Source: Rhynchopus sp. YZ270_cl-10
Lineage: Eukaryota > Euglenozoa > Diplonemea > Diplonemida > Diplonemidae
DNA: 64,000 nt
Assembly: GCA_964035575.1 (NCBI GenBank)
Contig: OZ037924.1
Span: forward strand, 1-64,000
Direction: 5' to 3'
Numbering within the stretch: the stretch's first letter is position 1; each line of letters begins with the position of its first letter. Positions 54,400-64,000 of the stretch are shown here, in pieces. A program made the position numbers and the translations under genes. The notes beneath the pieces are model-generated. The model saw only the letters and a list, made by a program, of their open reading frames with translations, was not told where the DNA came from and made no database searches.

Positions 54400-55229
54400 T
54401 GTGTCTCAGGTCTTGGATTGTTGGGCAACAAAGTTTGGGAATAGGGTATTGTCATCGTTCTTGTCTTCAGGAGAAAAACAGAAAAAAGGGGGAATGTTTC
54501 ATTTGTGGAAGTATCGAAAGTAATTTAAACGAACCTAAAAAAGCCCCCACTGGAGATGAATCGCACTTTGTGCGCAATGCAACTTCGAGAAATGAGAGGG
54601 GTGCAAAAGCAAGGTGGCCCCACATAGATCCACTGCACACGCATCAGGTGATCCTGTTAACGAGCCCTTCCGTGATTCACACCTTCCAGGCGTCGTAGGG
54701 TCTACGCACGTCTGGTCAGATGACGCACGGTGTGCCGGTGGCACGCTCGTACACAGAACACTGTCGCTCACAGCCACGAAGAGATCCAGAAGGGGGGGTG
54801 AGGCAAGACTGGAATACTTCGAGAAAACTCAACGCTGCGAAGAAATTCCAGAAACAAGAAAGAGACTTCAAAGAAGCAAAAAAAACACGTTACCTGTGAA
54901 GGCGCGCATTTTCTTTTGGACTTGGTTTTTTTAAACTGGGATTATTTTTACTTAAAATCGACGCCACTGTGCACCACGAATTCACTTTTTTTTCGTCAAC
55001 TTCTTTTCTCACATCAGCTGCTGCTTCTTGGGGAGCATCATGGAATTCGCTCTGCCCGGTGCATTGTGTGTTGCAGTCTTGCTGCCGACAGGGATCACAT
55101 TCGTGGGAGGTACCCCTGCTCCTGTCACCCACTTGTTCTGGTCCGCTTCTGGGATCGCAGTGGCTCCTGTGGTGTGGTGTTTTGTGATGAAAACAGGGTT
55201 GTGGGAACACAGTAGGTGCCACACAGTAC
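54400..55229. other. Intergenic, no gene seen
   Basis: Lies between the short gene and the stop of the FAM184-like gene. Contains the GAG/GGA-rich tract that is the minus-strand polypyrimidine run. Short ORFs only. Confidence 0.5.
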
Positions 55230-58200
55230 CTAACAGCAGGGAAGGGGGAAACGTTGCATACTAGCTCCCATCGGGGGTGCAGCTCCCTGTGAGGGTGCAC
55301 CAGGACCAGCGACAGTGGGCTTCCGCCCAAACACCTTGTTATAGTTCTCCTCTCTGTTGACAAGCTCGAGCTTGTACCAGCGCAGCTCATTGTGTGCTCT
55401 CAACAAAGCTTCGTCCTTGGCAGTGAGATCTGCGATGAGGGCGTTGATCTTCTCAATGTCTTCGTCGCGCGACTCGCGGTTTGCGTAGCGGTACTCAAGC
55501 TCGGCTATCTTGGACTGCAGCTGGTGGTGTTTGTCCTTCATCTGCTTCTGCACTTCGGAGAACTCTGCAGTCAGGCGCTCGACGTTCTGCTGCTGCAGCT
55601 GCCGTGCTTTCTTGAGTTCGTCGTGGTGTTTGTTGCGTAGTGTTTGTCTGCTCTGCTCGTGCTGCGAGACCAGGTCCTCCATGCGCTGCTTCCCAGTGGC
55701 TTCAGAGTCGGCGTGCGCGCGTTTGCTTTGTTCCAGTTGCGAATCGACCACAGCCTTTTCAGACTGGAGGGAAGCAAAGTTGTGCTGGAGCTGGGAGTAG
55801 AGCTGCACACCGTCGCTGACGCGTGTCTCCCACTCCTTGGTGGCGTTGCTGAGGATCTTCTGGTGTTCCAGTTCCTTTGCGCCGATGAGACGTTCGATCT
55901 CTTTGCTGTGCTGGCCTTCGCGTTCGGCAATGTTGCGCTTCGTTTCTTTGTCGTGTTTGTCGCTGAGGGCCGCAAGCTCGGCGTTGAGCTGTCTGTTGTG
56001 CTGTGCGGTGAGGTCGTTGACGGAGGAGAGGTGTGCGTCACGCAGCTCGCTCATCTTGCGTTCGTGCTCTGCATCGCGTTCGCGGTGTGAGGCGTCCTTC
56101 TGTGCAGTGAGCGACTCCTCAAGGCGAGAGAGCTCGAGTGCGAAGTTGCGTTTGAGTTCTTCTGTTTTGCAGCTGTGCTCTGCCTGCAGACGTTCGAGGG
56201 ACGCGTTCATGTCGGCCTCGCGCAACTCCGCGTCTGCAGAAGAATTGCTCAACGTGCTCTGCATTCGCGACAGCTCCTCCTTCCACTTCGCCTCCGCTGC
56301 AGCGTGTGCCTCCTGTGCTGCTGACAGCCGCCCTGCCCACTCCTCTTCCAAGCCACGTTGCAAGGATGCGACACGCTCCTGTTCGCTGTGGGAGTCGTCC
56401 GCATGACTTCGTTGCAAGTCTGTCCTCAGCTTTTGCAGTTTATCCTGGAGATCGAGGGCGTGCGCTGCCTCCAGCCGCAGGGTCGTTTCCTTCAGTGTAG
56501 TTTCCGCGTCTGCCTTGAGCTTGGCGATAGTGTCCGTCATCTCCTTCTTCAGGCGCGCGCCTTCCGCACGCAACTCCACCACGGTGGCTTCGAGCTTCTC
56601 CTTCGTTGCCTTCGCCTCTGCCTCGCCCGCAGCAAGCAGGCCCTGCAGCTCATTCGCAGACGCAGACATCGAGCCCTGCAAGGTCTCCATGTCGTCTCGT
56701 GCTGTGTCGAGTTTGCTCTGCAGCGCACCCTTCTCCGTGAGGAGCACGTCGAACCGGCTTTGGCTCTCTGTGATGAGGGTGGGTGTGTGGTAAGTGGTGA
56801 GTGGTGAGCACATACGTTCGAGCTCCCGGCTCGTGTTCTCTAGGCTCAGCGAAAGTGCAGCAAAGTCGTCGATTCTGCTCTGCAGATCACTCTCGATGCC
56901 TGCGATCTTGTCTTTGTAGGAACTGATAACGGCGTTGTGCTCATCCTTCATGGAGCGGGTATAACTCACATGGCTGGCCTCCAGTGAGGCCACCTTCAGT
57001 GCATGCGCCTTCTCGAGTTCCGCGAGTGCAGAGTCGTTGCCGCTCTGCAGGAGTTTGAGCTGTGTGTCCATATCGGATGAGAGCGCCTCCTCTGCCAGTC
57101 GTTTGCTCTCGCGCTCCCGTTCAAGGTTCTCCGCCAGCCCTTCAATTTGCGAGAGGAAAGCCGTCTTCGCGTCGGCAGCCTCTGACAGCGCAGCCCTGTG
57201 ACGGTCCTCAAGCGCACCCAGCTCACGCGTGCGCTCGCTGAGGTCTGAGGAAAGGGTGTCGATCTGCATCAGGGCACGCATCTTCTCCGCCTTCTCGCTT
57301 GCTAGCGCCTCGCGCGTGGAGAGGAGGTCCGTGTTTGTGTCCTGCACGAGCTTCTCCAAGTCACGCACCTGAGCTTCGTACGCGTCGACACGGTTTGCAA
57401 GCTCCTGCGAAAGGCTGCTGAGCTCCTGCCTGCAAGCAGAGAGCTCTTGGGCCTTCTCGTCGCCTGACTGCGACAGCGAGTTCTTCAGGCTTTGCAGGCC
57501 TTCCAGGTCAGCACGCAGGCCGCACAGCTCTTCGTCTTTGAGCGCAGCCTGTCGTGCGAGCTCGTCACCCCTTTTGCGCAAGACGTCGCATGTGTGGTCC
57601 TTTTCGTTGAGTTGTGTGAGCATGTTTTGGATGTTTTTGTTGAGGCGCTCTTCGTTCTTCTTAGCCTCGTCGACAGCGTTCTCGAGGTCAGTGTTGATGG
57701 CGATCTGGTCTGCGTTGTCTGCCTTCAGCGTCTTCACCAGCTCCTCCGACAGTTTCAACTTTGCCACTTCGTCTGCGACGCGCCGCTTGAGTGCGTCCTC
57801 TTGCTGGCCGCTCTTCGCTGCTGCCTGCGAGAGGCGCTCCTCCCACTGCGTGTTGAGCGACGTCTCGAGGTCCTCCTGCGCCTGCATCTGCTTCGCCAGC
57901 ATTGCTTTGTACTTCTCGTTGTACTCTTGTATTGTGTTCTCGAGCTCTGCGTCTTTGATCTTGCGCAACTCGCCTAAGGCGTCGTAGCCCTTCTGCTCGA
58001 GTCCCTTTTGACCCTCTTCAAACTCGCGCACACGACGCAGGAATTTGTCCCGCATTGACTGGACATCGTTCGTGAGGCGTGCGATGGTGTCCTGGCCCTC
58101 TGCCTTGAGACGAGATTCGTTCTCTACAGCAGCCTTGCGGAAGGCTGTGAACTCTGCCACCATCTCCTTCTTCTCTGCCTCGTGGATGCGTGACAGCTCC

Positions 58201-58442
58201 TGCACCGCAAGCTTCGCCTTGTCCTGTGTGTTGCTCTCCTCCAGCTGTGTCTTGTACGTCACAATCTTGCGCTTCGCATCCTCCAGGATCTCCTGGATCT
58301 CACACTCGTAGAGATCTGTGATCTGCTGCAGCTGGTACTCGTTGTCGTCGTTCTTCGTGTTCAGGTGGTAGATCACCTTCGTCAGCTGCGCGATCTTCTT
58401 ACTCATCTTGTGATGCACATCTGGGAACTCCATCTTGCTCAT
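55230..58442 (-). CDS. FAM184-like long coiled-coil protein
   Basis: About 1,054 residues after removal of a predicted 48-nt intron (56768-56815). The N-terminus carries the conserved FAM184 segment: HHKMSKKIAQLTKVIYHLNT then KNDDNEYQLQ and EIQEILEDAKRKI, close to vertebrate FAM184A/B (KMSKKIAQLTKVIYALNTKND). The rest is continuous heptad coiled coil rich in E, K, L, A and S, ending in a short Pro/Gly tail. The ATG at 58442 is the first in the frame. CCCCTTCCCCAG ending at 58496 is a strong SL acceptor 54 bp upstream. Function in protists is unknown; FAM184 proteins are cytoplasmic/cytoskeletal candidates. Confidence 0.85.
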   Translation of the reverse strand: MSKMEFPDVHHKMSKKIAQLTKVIYHLNTKNDDNEYQLQQITDLYECEIQEILEDAKRKIVTYKTQLEESNTQDKAKLAVQELSRIHEAEKKEMVAEFTAFRKAAVENESRLKAEGQDTIARLTNDVQSMRDKFLRRVREFEEGQKGLEQKGYDALGELRKIKDAELENTIQEYNEKYKAMLAKQMQAQEDLETSLNTQWEERLSQAAAKSGQQEDALKRRVADEVAKLKLSEELVKTLKADNADQIAINTDLENAVDEAKKNEERLNKNIQNMLTQLNEKDHTCDVLRKRGDELARQAALKDEELCGLRADLEGLQSLKNSLSQSGDEKAQELSACRQELSSLSQELANRVDAYEAQVRDLEKLVQDTNTDLLSTREALASEKAEKMRALMQIDTLSSDLSERTRELGALEDRHRAALSEAADAKTAFLSQIEGLAENLERERESKRLAEEALSSDMDTQLKLLQSGNDSALAELEKAHALKVASLEASHVSYTRSMKDEHNAVISSYKDKIAGIESDLQSRIDDFAALSLSLENTSRELERMCSPLTTYHTPTLITESQSRFDVLLTEKGALQSKLDTARDDMETLQGSMSASANELQGLLAAGEAEAKATKEKLEATVVELRAEGARLKKEMTDTIAKLKADAETTLKETTLRLEAAHALDLQDKLQKLRTDLQRSHADDSHSEQERVASLQRGLEEEWAGRLSAAQEAHAAAEAKWKEELSRMQSTLSNSSADAELREADMNASLERLQAEHSCKTEELKRNFALELSRLEESLTAQKDASHRERDAEHERKMSELRDAHLSSVNDLTAQHNRQLNAELAALSDKHDKETKRNIAEREGQHSKEIERLIGAKELEHQKILSNATKEWETRVSDGVQLYSQLQHNFASLQSEKAVVDSQLEQSKRAHADSEATGKQRMEDLVSQHEQSRQTLRNKHHDELKKARQLQQQNVERLTAEFSEVQKQMKDKHHQLQSKIAELEYRYANRESRDEDIEKINALIADLTAKDEALLRAHNELRWYKLELVNREENYNKVFGRKPTVAGPGAPSQGAAPPMGASMQRFPLPCC
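56768..56815 (-). other. Predicted 48-nt cis intron (GTATGT...CAG)
   Basis: The minus strand reads GAAC|GTATGTGCTCACC...CCTCATCACAG|AGAGCC. Its 48 bases are a multiple of three and have no stop, so the ORF runs through. However, the encoded MCSPLTTYHTPTLITE breaks the coiled coil with Pro and Thr, and removal restores RELEQSQSRFDVLL. The donor matches what the U1 of this genome should bind at +1 to +6. Confidence 0.75.
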
Positions 58443-58558
58443 ATGTCGTGTTGTTGTGCACTGCTGCACCTGGTGTAGTGGTTACGAAGGAAGTGCTGGG
58501 GAAGGGGAGAGGAAGGGGAAGGGGGAAAATAATGTCAAATAAAGGTGGCGAAGGGCAG

Positions 58559-58577
58559 GGTGGGGGGGGGGGGGGGG
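58559..58577. repeat. Poly-G tract bordering foldback element 2
   Basis: GGTGG followed by G17 up to the TAGGGG end of the element. Similar G tracts sit at 59761-59776 and 61334-61345. Confidence 0.85.
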
Positions 58578-59760
58578 TAGGGGATACGACTCCAGCCATT
58601 TTGGCTGGGACCAAACGCACGGAAAATTCATTTGGCATTATCTGGCCATCTCCAAGGCAACTGCGGGTGAAAAACACCCTCAGAGTGGGTCACAGGGGGC
58701 CTGTGGGTCGAAAAACGACCCAGAAGCCACCCCAGAATACAAAAAAATGGAAAAAAATAGTGAAAAAACGGCTTTTTTCACGTTTTGGCCACTTTGGGCA
58801 AAATAGCGATTTTTCGAGAAAAAAATCAAAAACCGGGATATTTTTTGACATCACAAAGCCTCCTTTGGCACAAATATACCCCAAAAGTGGCCTGTGAGTC
58901 CATTCCAACCTGTTTTGGACATATTTGACACTTTTGGAAGTGTTTTTTTGGTGTTTTTAGGTCAAAAAAATGCCCAAGACGTCCCCAAGACATCCCCAAG
59001 ACACTTTGCACACCCCCTGTTACGGTCATATTTTTTTCGTTTTTTTGCCTGAAACCCCCAAAATACCCCTCCCGGACCCCACATAGTCCCGAATATCCAT
59101 CACACACCCACTCAGAGTGAGTAGAAGCGCCCCAAAAAAAATATTTTTTAAAGCCCTAAAATTGTGCTTCAGTTTCGGCAGCATCCATGTTGAAGTTGAA
59201 GGGCTTTAAAAAATATTTTTTTTGGGGTGCTTCTACTCACTCTGAGTGGGTGTGTGATGGATATTCGGGACTATGTGGGGTCCGGGAGGGGTATTTTGGG
59301 GGTTTCAGGCAAAAAAACGAAAAAAATATGACCGTAACAGGGGGTGTGCAAAGTGTCTTGGGGATGTCTTGGGGACGTCTTGGGCATTTTTTTGACCTAA
59401 AAACACCAAAAAAACACTTCCAAAAGTGTCCAAAACAGGTTGGAATGGACTCACAGGCCACTTTTGGGGTATATTTGTGCCAAAGGAGGCTTTGTGATGT
59501 CAAAAAATATCCCGGTTTTTGATTTTTTTCTCGAAAAATCGCTATTTTGCCCAAAGTGGCCAAAACGTGAAAAAAGCCGTTTTTTCACTATTTTTTTCCA
59601 TTTTTTTGTATTCTGGGGTGGCTTCTGGGTCGTTTTTCGACCCACAGGCCCCCTGTGACCCACTCTGAGGGTGTTTTTCACCCGCAGTTGCCTTGGAGAT
59701 GACCAGATAATGCCAAATGAATTTTCCGTGCGCAAAAAATGGCTGGAGTCGTACCCCCTA
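58578..59760. mobile_element. Foldback element 2, full palindrome of 1,183 bp
   Basis: Begins TAGGGGATACGACTCC and ends GGAGTCGTACCCCCTA. Arms 58578-59157 and 59202-59760 are reverse complements with few differences, around a 44-base centre. There is no transposase; the mirrored ORFs are artefacts. The left arm also exists alone at 43461-44085. Confidence 0.92.
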
Positions 59761-59776
59761 GGGGGGGGGGGGGGGG

Positions 59777-61333
59777 TAGGGGCCGCAGTCCCCTAAGGAA
59801 ATTATGTAACAATAATTCATTTTGCCACTTTTTGGCGTATAGTGGCCACAACCTGCAGAGAACCACCCCAGAATAGGTCAGAAACACCCTGTGAGGCAAA
59901 ATTGGGTGAAAATTCGACTCTAGAATGTGAAAAAATGGGAAAAAATAGCAAAAAACTGGCTTTTTGGGGGTTTTGGCCATTTTGGCCAAAACCCCGATTT
60001 TTCATGAAAAAACATGAAAAAAACACCAAATTCGATGTTTCAGAGAGTCATTTGAGACCTATTTTGCCCCAAAAACGTGCTTGGAGTCCATTCTCGCCTG
60101 TTTTTCACATTTTTACGCCTTTTCTTTGGTGAATTTGGCCAAAATTTGGTCAAAATGACCCCCTGTCCACCCCCTGTCGACCCCCTGTCCAAGGCCAGGA
60201 TTTTTCCCCTGGCCATCACATAAAGTAGGGTATGGTGCAAATTTTGGTATGTACCCCCCCAAAAAATGGTCTGCGGACCCAACGGAACCGTTTTTTTACC
60301 CTTTGGAGGACTTAGAAGCACTAGAAATGGGGAAAATGAGTGAAAAATTGCCCTCCCCCCCAGAGAGGGGGGTAGGGGCGGTTTTTGGGCTAAAAAATGC
60401 CAAATTGGGGCCGCCAGAGGCCTCTTGGGGTCACTCTCCTGTGGAAATCGTACTCCTAGGGGTCCTGTGGGCCTGATTTCGACGAGCTGCACCCTTTTGG
60501 GCCCCTCGAACCGATCTTGGTTTGAAATATTGAGTCGAATATGACCCCTGGACAGGGGGTAGACAGGGGTCATTTTGACCTCAAAACACCAAAAAGCGGC
60601 CAAAAAAAGTACCTAAAGTGTCCAAAACAGGTCGGAATGGACTCACGGGACATCCCTGGGGTAGTTTTGTGTCCAAGCAGCTGTCATGATGTCGAAATTT
60701 TACAATTTTTTTTGAAAATTTGGTCAAAAATGGTCATTTGTCCCAAAATGGCCCAAATGGCCGATTTGTGCTTTATTTTCCATTTTTTTTGTGTTTCTGG
60801 TAATCAGTCACCCAAAAAAAAGGACACATTTTTGCCATACCATACATATTTGTTCGGTTCCTCCCATTTTTTGTGCAATTTTTCGTGTTTTTTGCATTTT
60901 TTTTTGCATTTTTTTTGACCAAAACTTAGTGAAACTTAGTAAAACTTAGTGAAACTTAGTGAAAATTTGCTGAAAATAACCCCAACAAAACCATTTCTTG
61001 AGCGGAATACCCCCCTGTATGGGTAATTGTGGTTGAAAATAGGTGCCTAGAACATGTTCTGAGTGGTTTTGGGGGTGAAATTGCCCCAAATACCCCCACA
61101 AAGCAAAAAATGTGCCAAAATTGGCCATTTTGCCCCAAATGGCCAAAAGGGCTGAAAATCCTATTTTTTCACACTTTTTTCACTTTCTGAGGTGCCAAAC
61201 CATGAAATTCTGGGTCACACTGCCCCGGAAACCTATTTTGGGTGTCAGACACACCCTGAGGTGCCCACTAGATGCCCAAAAAATGACGAAATAATTATTG
61301 TTACATAATTTCCTTAGGGGACTGCGGCCCCTA
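59777..61333. mobile_element. Element 4: 1.56 kb with 41-bp terminal inverted repeats
   Basis: Left end TAGGGGCCGCAGTCCCCTAA (59777-59817) and right end (61293-61333) are exact reverse complements over 41 bp. The inside contains a smaller inverted pair around GGTCATTTTGACC/GACCCC...TGTCC (about 60140 and 60545). No transposase is visible, so it would be a non-autonomous DNA element. It shares the TAGGGG...CCCCTA ends and poly-G bordering with foldback element 2. Confidence 0.88.
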
Positions 61334-61597
61334 GGGGGGGGGGGGTCGTTGTTGCTGCGTCCTTCGGTCAGGACACTGTCTCAAAATCTCACACAGAAAA
61401 AATAAAATAGTACCTCGACAGGGACAGGTAAGAAGTGTTAAAAAAGGCCAAAAAAATGTTATTTCTGATAAAACGGCCGAAAACAGTCACTTTTTTGTGA
61501 ATATATTGATGCTGCAAGTTTGCTCAGATGATAGGGACAGAGATGTTGCGAAGGGTGCAAAATGCAAGCCTTTGAAGACTTTTGGAGTTCTTCAACC

Positions 61598-62575
61598 TCA
61601 GAAGAAGACTCTGATTCGTGAGTCGGATGCTAGAGGTATGTGTTGGTGATCCTGTCGCTGCCCCGTGATGCTTGCTGTTGCTGCGGTGGCTGGTGTCTCT
61701 GCTAGTTGTGTTGGTTGTATTGTGACAATTTCTTTGCTACGGACATTTGCCGTGTTCAACAGTTCCAAAACAAAGTTCCATACCTGCGACCCACGCCCAC
61801 TCGGTCCGCTACCACCACCTCCACGCAGGCCACCTTTCCCTCCCCCTCCCCTCCCCGCACCGTTATGCTTCCCACCACCGCTGTTGGAGTTCGTGTTTTC
61901 CGCTCTCTCGGACTTAAGGGTAAGCAGTTGCCCGCGTCTGTTGAAATGCTTCGTCTCGCCCCCTCTGCCAGCCACGTCACTACCTCCACCACCACTACCA
62001 CCACCACGCCCGACGGTTGTGGGCGGCCTCACCGCACCTGCACCACCCCTGCCTGCACCTCTGCCACCTGTTGGGTTGCCACGCCCTCCACCACCTCCAC
62101 GTCCCCCTCCACGACTCCTGCCACGTGTCCCCTCAAGCGTCGTCACCTTCAACACCTCGGACGCCTCGTTCCTAACCTCTCTGTACGGGTGGAAGCGCTG
62201 CGCGGTAGGGGCAAGCGTGGCAGCCTTGCCCCTGCCTGCACCTGCGGCACGTGGTGCAGGGTTGACTATATCTTGCGGCACACGCTGAGCTTTTGTCCGC
62301 CTCGCGGCCTTTGCCTTTTTGGGGGATGTGCTGACCTGCTTGGGCATCTCCTTGGCCACCTCCGCCAAGCAGCTGTTCGCACCAATCATCGCACCGTTGA
62401 GCTCCTTCACGCTTGCATAGGCATCCTGCTTCCCGGAGTACAGCACGTACGCCACAGAGCCGCCATCGCGCTGCAGTGACACAACAGTCCCGCAGTGCGC
62501 AAAGATCTCCCTGAAGTCGTCGTCAGACCAGTCCGCAGGGAGGTTGGAGAACTTCACACATTTGCCTTCCTGCAT
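61598..62575 (-). CDS. RRM / RGG-box RNA-binding protein
   Basis: 325 codons from ATG 62575. One RRM spans about residues 5-76, with RNP2-like VKFSNL and RNP1-like SVAYVLYS. Then comes a K/R-rich linker and an RGG/GGGG-rich region (about 150-275). Such proteins bind mRNA. The last ~50 codons lose the RGG character exactly where the DNA reads GGGTCGCAG|GTATGG (about 61780), the same donor as the SL RNA. The true C-terminus may therefore lie beyond an intron. An acceptor-like CACTAATTCATCCCAG sits just upstream of the start. Confidence 0.8.
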   Translation of the reverse strand: MQEGKCVKFSNLPADWSDDDFREIFAHCGTVVSLQRDGGSVAYVLYSGKQDAYASVKELNGAMIGANSCLAEVAKEMPKQVSTSPKKAKAARRTKAQRVPQDIVNPAPRAAGAGRGKAATLAPTAQRFHPYREVRNEASEVLKVTTLEGTRGRSRGGGRGGGGGRGNPTGGRGAGRGGAGAVRPPTTVGRGGGSGGGGSDVAGRGGETKHFNRRGQLLTLKSERAENTNSNSGGGKHNGAGRGGGGKGGLRGGGGSGPSGRGSQVWNFVLELLNTANVRSKEIVTIQPTQLAETPATAATASITGQRQDHQHIPLASDSRIRVFF

Positions 62576-62619
62576 GTGTCTTTTGTGTGGTTTCTCTACC
62601 TCTGGGATGAATTAGTGAA

Positions 62620-64000
62620 TGGGTGAATGGGTTTTGGATGAAATGCATTTTGGTTCTCTTATTTTGTTGTTTTTAGAAACGTCAAAAAAAAAAAAAATGA
62701 GGGGCGACAAAAAAAAAAAGCAGAAAAAAGAGAGAAAACTGAATAAAAGAGTCAAGCGAAGAAAAAGGGGAAAGCATTTTTCAGTGAGGGGACAAGTTTA
62801 TTTTTTATTTTCCCTCATATTACCAGGTTGTTTTTCCTGCATCATTTTTGGGGGAACGTTTTGAGATCGGGTGGATGTTTCCCTTAATCCCTCTCTCTCA
62901 TGTCTTTGAGCCCTCTATAGATAGATATGAACGTGACACTGTCACAAAAAAAAAAAAAATCGTGGTTGTGAACAGAGTCACCGTGACAACCATGACTTTC
63001 ACCATCTTCCATCTTTCCATCTTTCCCAACCAAAGACACATGCGGATACAAGATCCCCATCTGCAACATTGCTATTGCCTGTATGTTAACCTGAGTAGCA
63101 AAGCTGCAAGAGAGAGACGTTGAAAAACCCGGTACAGTATCGACAACAGTGCATAGGTACGAGGACGCAACCTACCGCTGCTGCACCACACAACTGTCGC
63201 CGTTCGAGGGCAAAGGCATATGTGCGTGAACCGAACAGCACACAACCACCCTCCTCCGTTCCAAGAAAAATAATGAGGCTGGCGTAGAGGTGTTTTTTTC
63301 TTGAGACATTAGCAGCTCTGGGATTGGGCACCCTGCTTGTGGGTGGTGTACCCACTGCTCTACCACAAAACGGTGATCCACTCTAGGTGTAGGTGGAAAA
63401 ACTTTTATGGTCAGATATATTTTTTTGAAGGGAGTGGAAAAAAGAGAAGTTGAAGTTGAAAGTGCAAACGCCGCATTCATCGGCGACGCAGGCACTGAAA
63501 AAAAAGAAGAAAAACCTGAACACAAAAACCCCACAAAAGTAAGTACCAAAAAAGGGGGGGGGGGGGGGGGAAAGGGGCATAGAATAAATACTCGCACACT
63601 GCACTAAGCACAACAACTACACTTTTTGTTGTATCGATCATCACCTGCTTTTTTTGAGGGGTGGAGAAAGGGGGAAAAAAGGATCACACAAACGTTGGGA
63701 ATTGCAAATCAAGGATCAGAAGGATTGGTACCGTAACGTATAATAACACGAACCTCACCCTTTTGTTTGGTATATTTATAGCGCGTCACATGCACATTGC
63801 AGCCTTTATCAACCAAACAAAGACCACCACTTAGATGTGCACATGCGGCAGCATCAACGGCACACTGGCCTGTTGGGAGAAATAAAAGGAAAGAAGACTC
63901 GACTACTGAATATGCCTATAGTGTACACAACTTTACCAAGAACTATCAGTAACCTCAGTACATTTTACAAAAGAAACGGCGGTCATGGCACACCCAAAGG
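62620..64000. other. Gene-poor region at right edge
   Basis: Poly-A and poly-T tracts, a G18 run (about 63547-63565) and only short ORFs. No gene or RNA that I can support; the next gene may start beyond the window. Confidence 0.5.

Noticed and set aside
63300-63375. tRNA-like sequence (GTGGTAGAGCAGTGGG on the minus strand)
   Set aside because: Anticodon loop lacks U33, the T-arm is poor and no acceptor stem closes.

Overview
The window is nuclear DNA of a eukaryote that trans-splices, almost certainly a diplonemid (Euglenozoa). Nineteen minus-strand copies of a small RNA gene carry an exon ending in ACAGTTTCTGTACTTCATTG followed by GTATGG. The exon end is the euglenozoan spliced-leader (SL) signature, and its 5' half (CCAACGATTT...AAAGCTAC) resembles the diplonemid SL I remember rather than the trypanosomatid one. 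The genus cannot be fixed from sequence alone.

Layout. 1-6428 is an almost pure 8-bp satellite (GCGGGTTT). 6429-36340 is a tandem array of a large unit: A 6429-17435 (11,007 bp), B 17436-28843 (11,408 bp, one extra 401-bp subrepeat), C 28844-30717 (a 1,874-bp partial unit) and D 30718-36340 (partial, cut off abruptly). 36341-42900 holds an OTU-protease-like fragment, a minus-strand LINE with an internal deletion and poly(A) tail, and an unidentified 671-codon ORF. 42900-46720 is non-coding foldback elements and a ~0.92-kb duplication. 47013-49584 is a second 8-bp satellite (GCTAAGGA), lying directly behind an exon of a minus-strand gene whose frame is disturbed. 50050-53900 is gene-poor. 53909-58442 has a short possible ubiquitin-fold gene and a FAM184-like coiled-coil gene. 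58578-61333 contains a 1.18-kb palindromic element and a 1.56-kb element with 41-bp terminal inverted repeats, both bounded by poly-G. 61598-62575 is an RRM/RGG protein gene, and the rest is gene-poor.

The main discovery is the content of the large unit. Reading RNA rather than protein, one unit encodes six SL RNAs, all five major spliceosomal snRNAs (U1, U2, U4, U5, U6), a U3 snoRNA candidate, the 7SL (SRP) RNA, two 5S rRNAs, tRNA-Ala, tRNA-Cys and at least two further structured RNAs that I cannot name. Two promoter classes are visible. A CTTCCCTG-type proximal element lies 41-48 bp upstream of SL, U1, U2, U3, U4 and U5. A different element with an inverted repeat lies 23-24 bp upstream of U6 and 7SL, and also marks the two unnamed RNAs.

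The RNAs fit one another. The U1 5' end reads ACAUACC, not the usual ACUUACC. It matches the SL donor G|GUAUGG and most of the GUAUGU donor of a 48-nt in-frame intron predicted in the FAM184-like gene. U2 has GUAUUA in place of GUAGUA in its branch-site-binding segment. The cassette therefore holds most of the RNA parts for trans- and cis-splicing, with changed pairing rules that can be read from the sequence.
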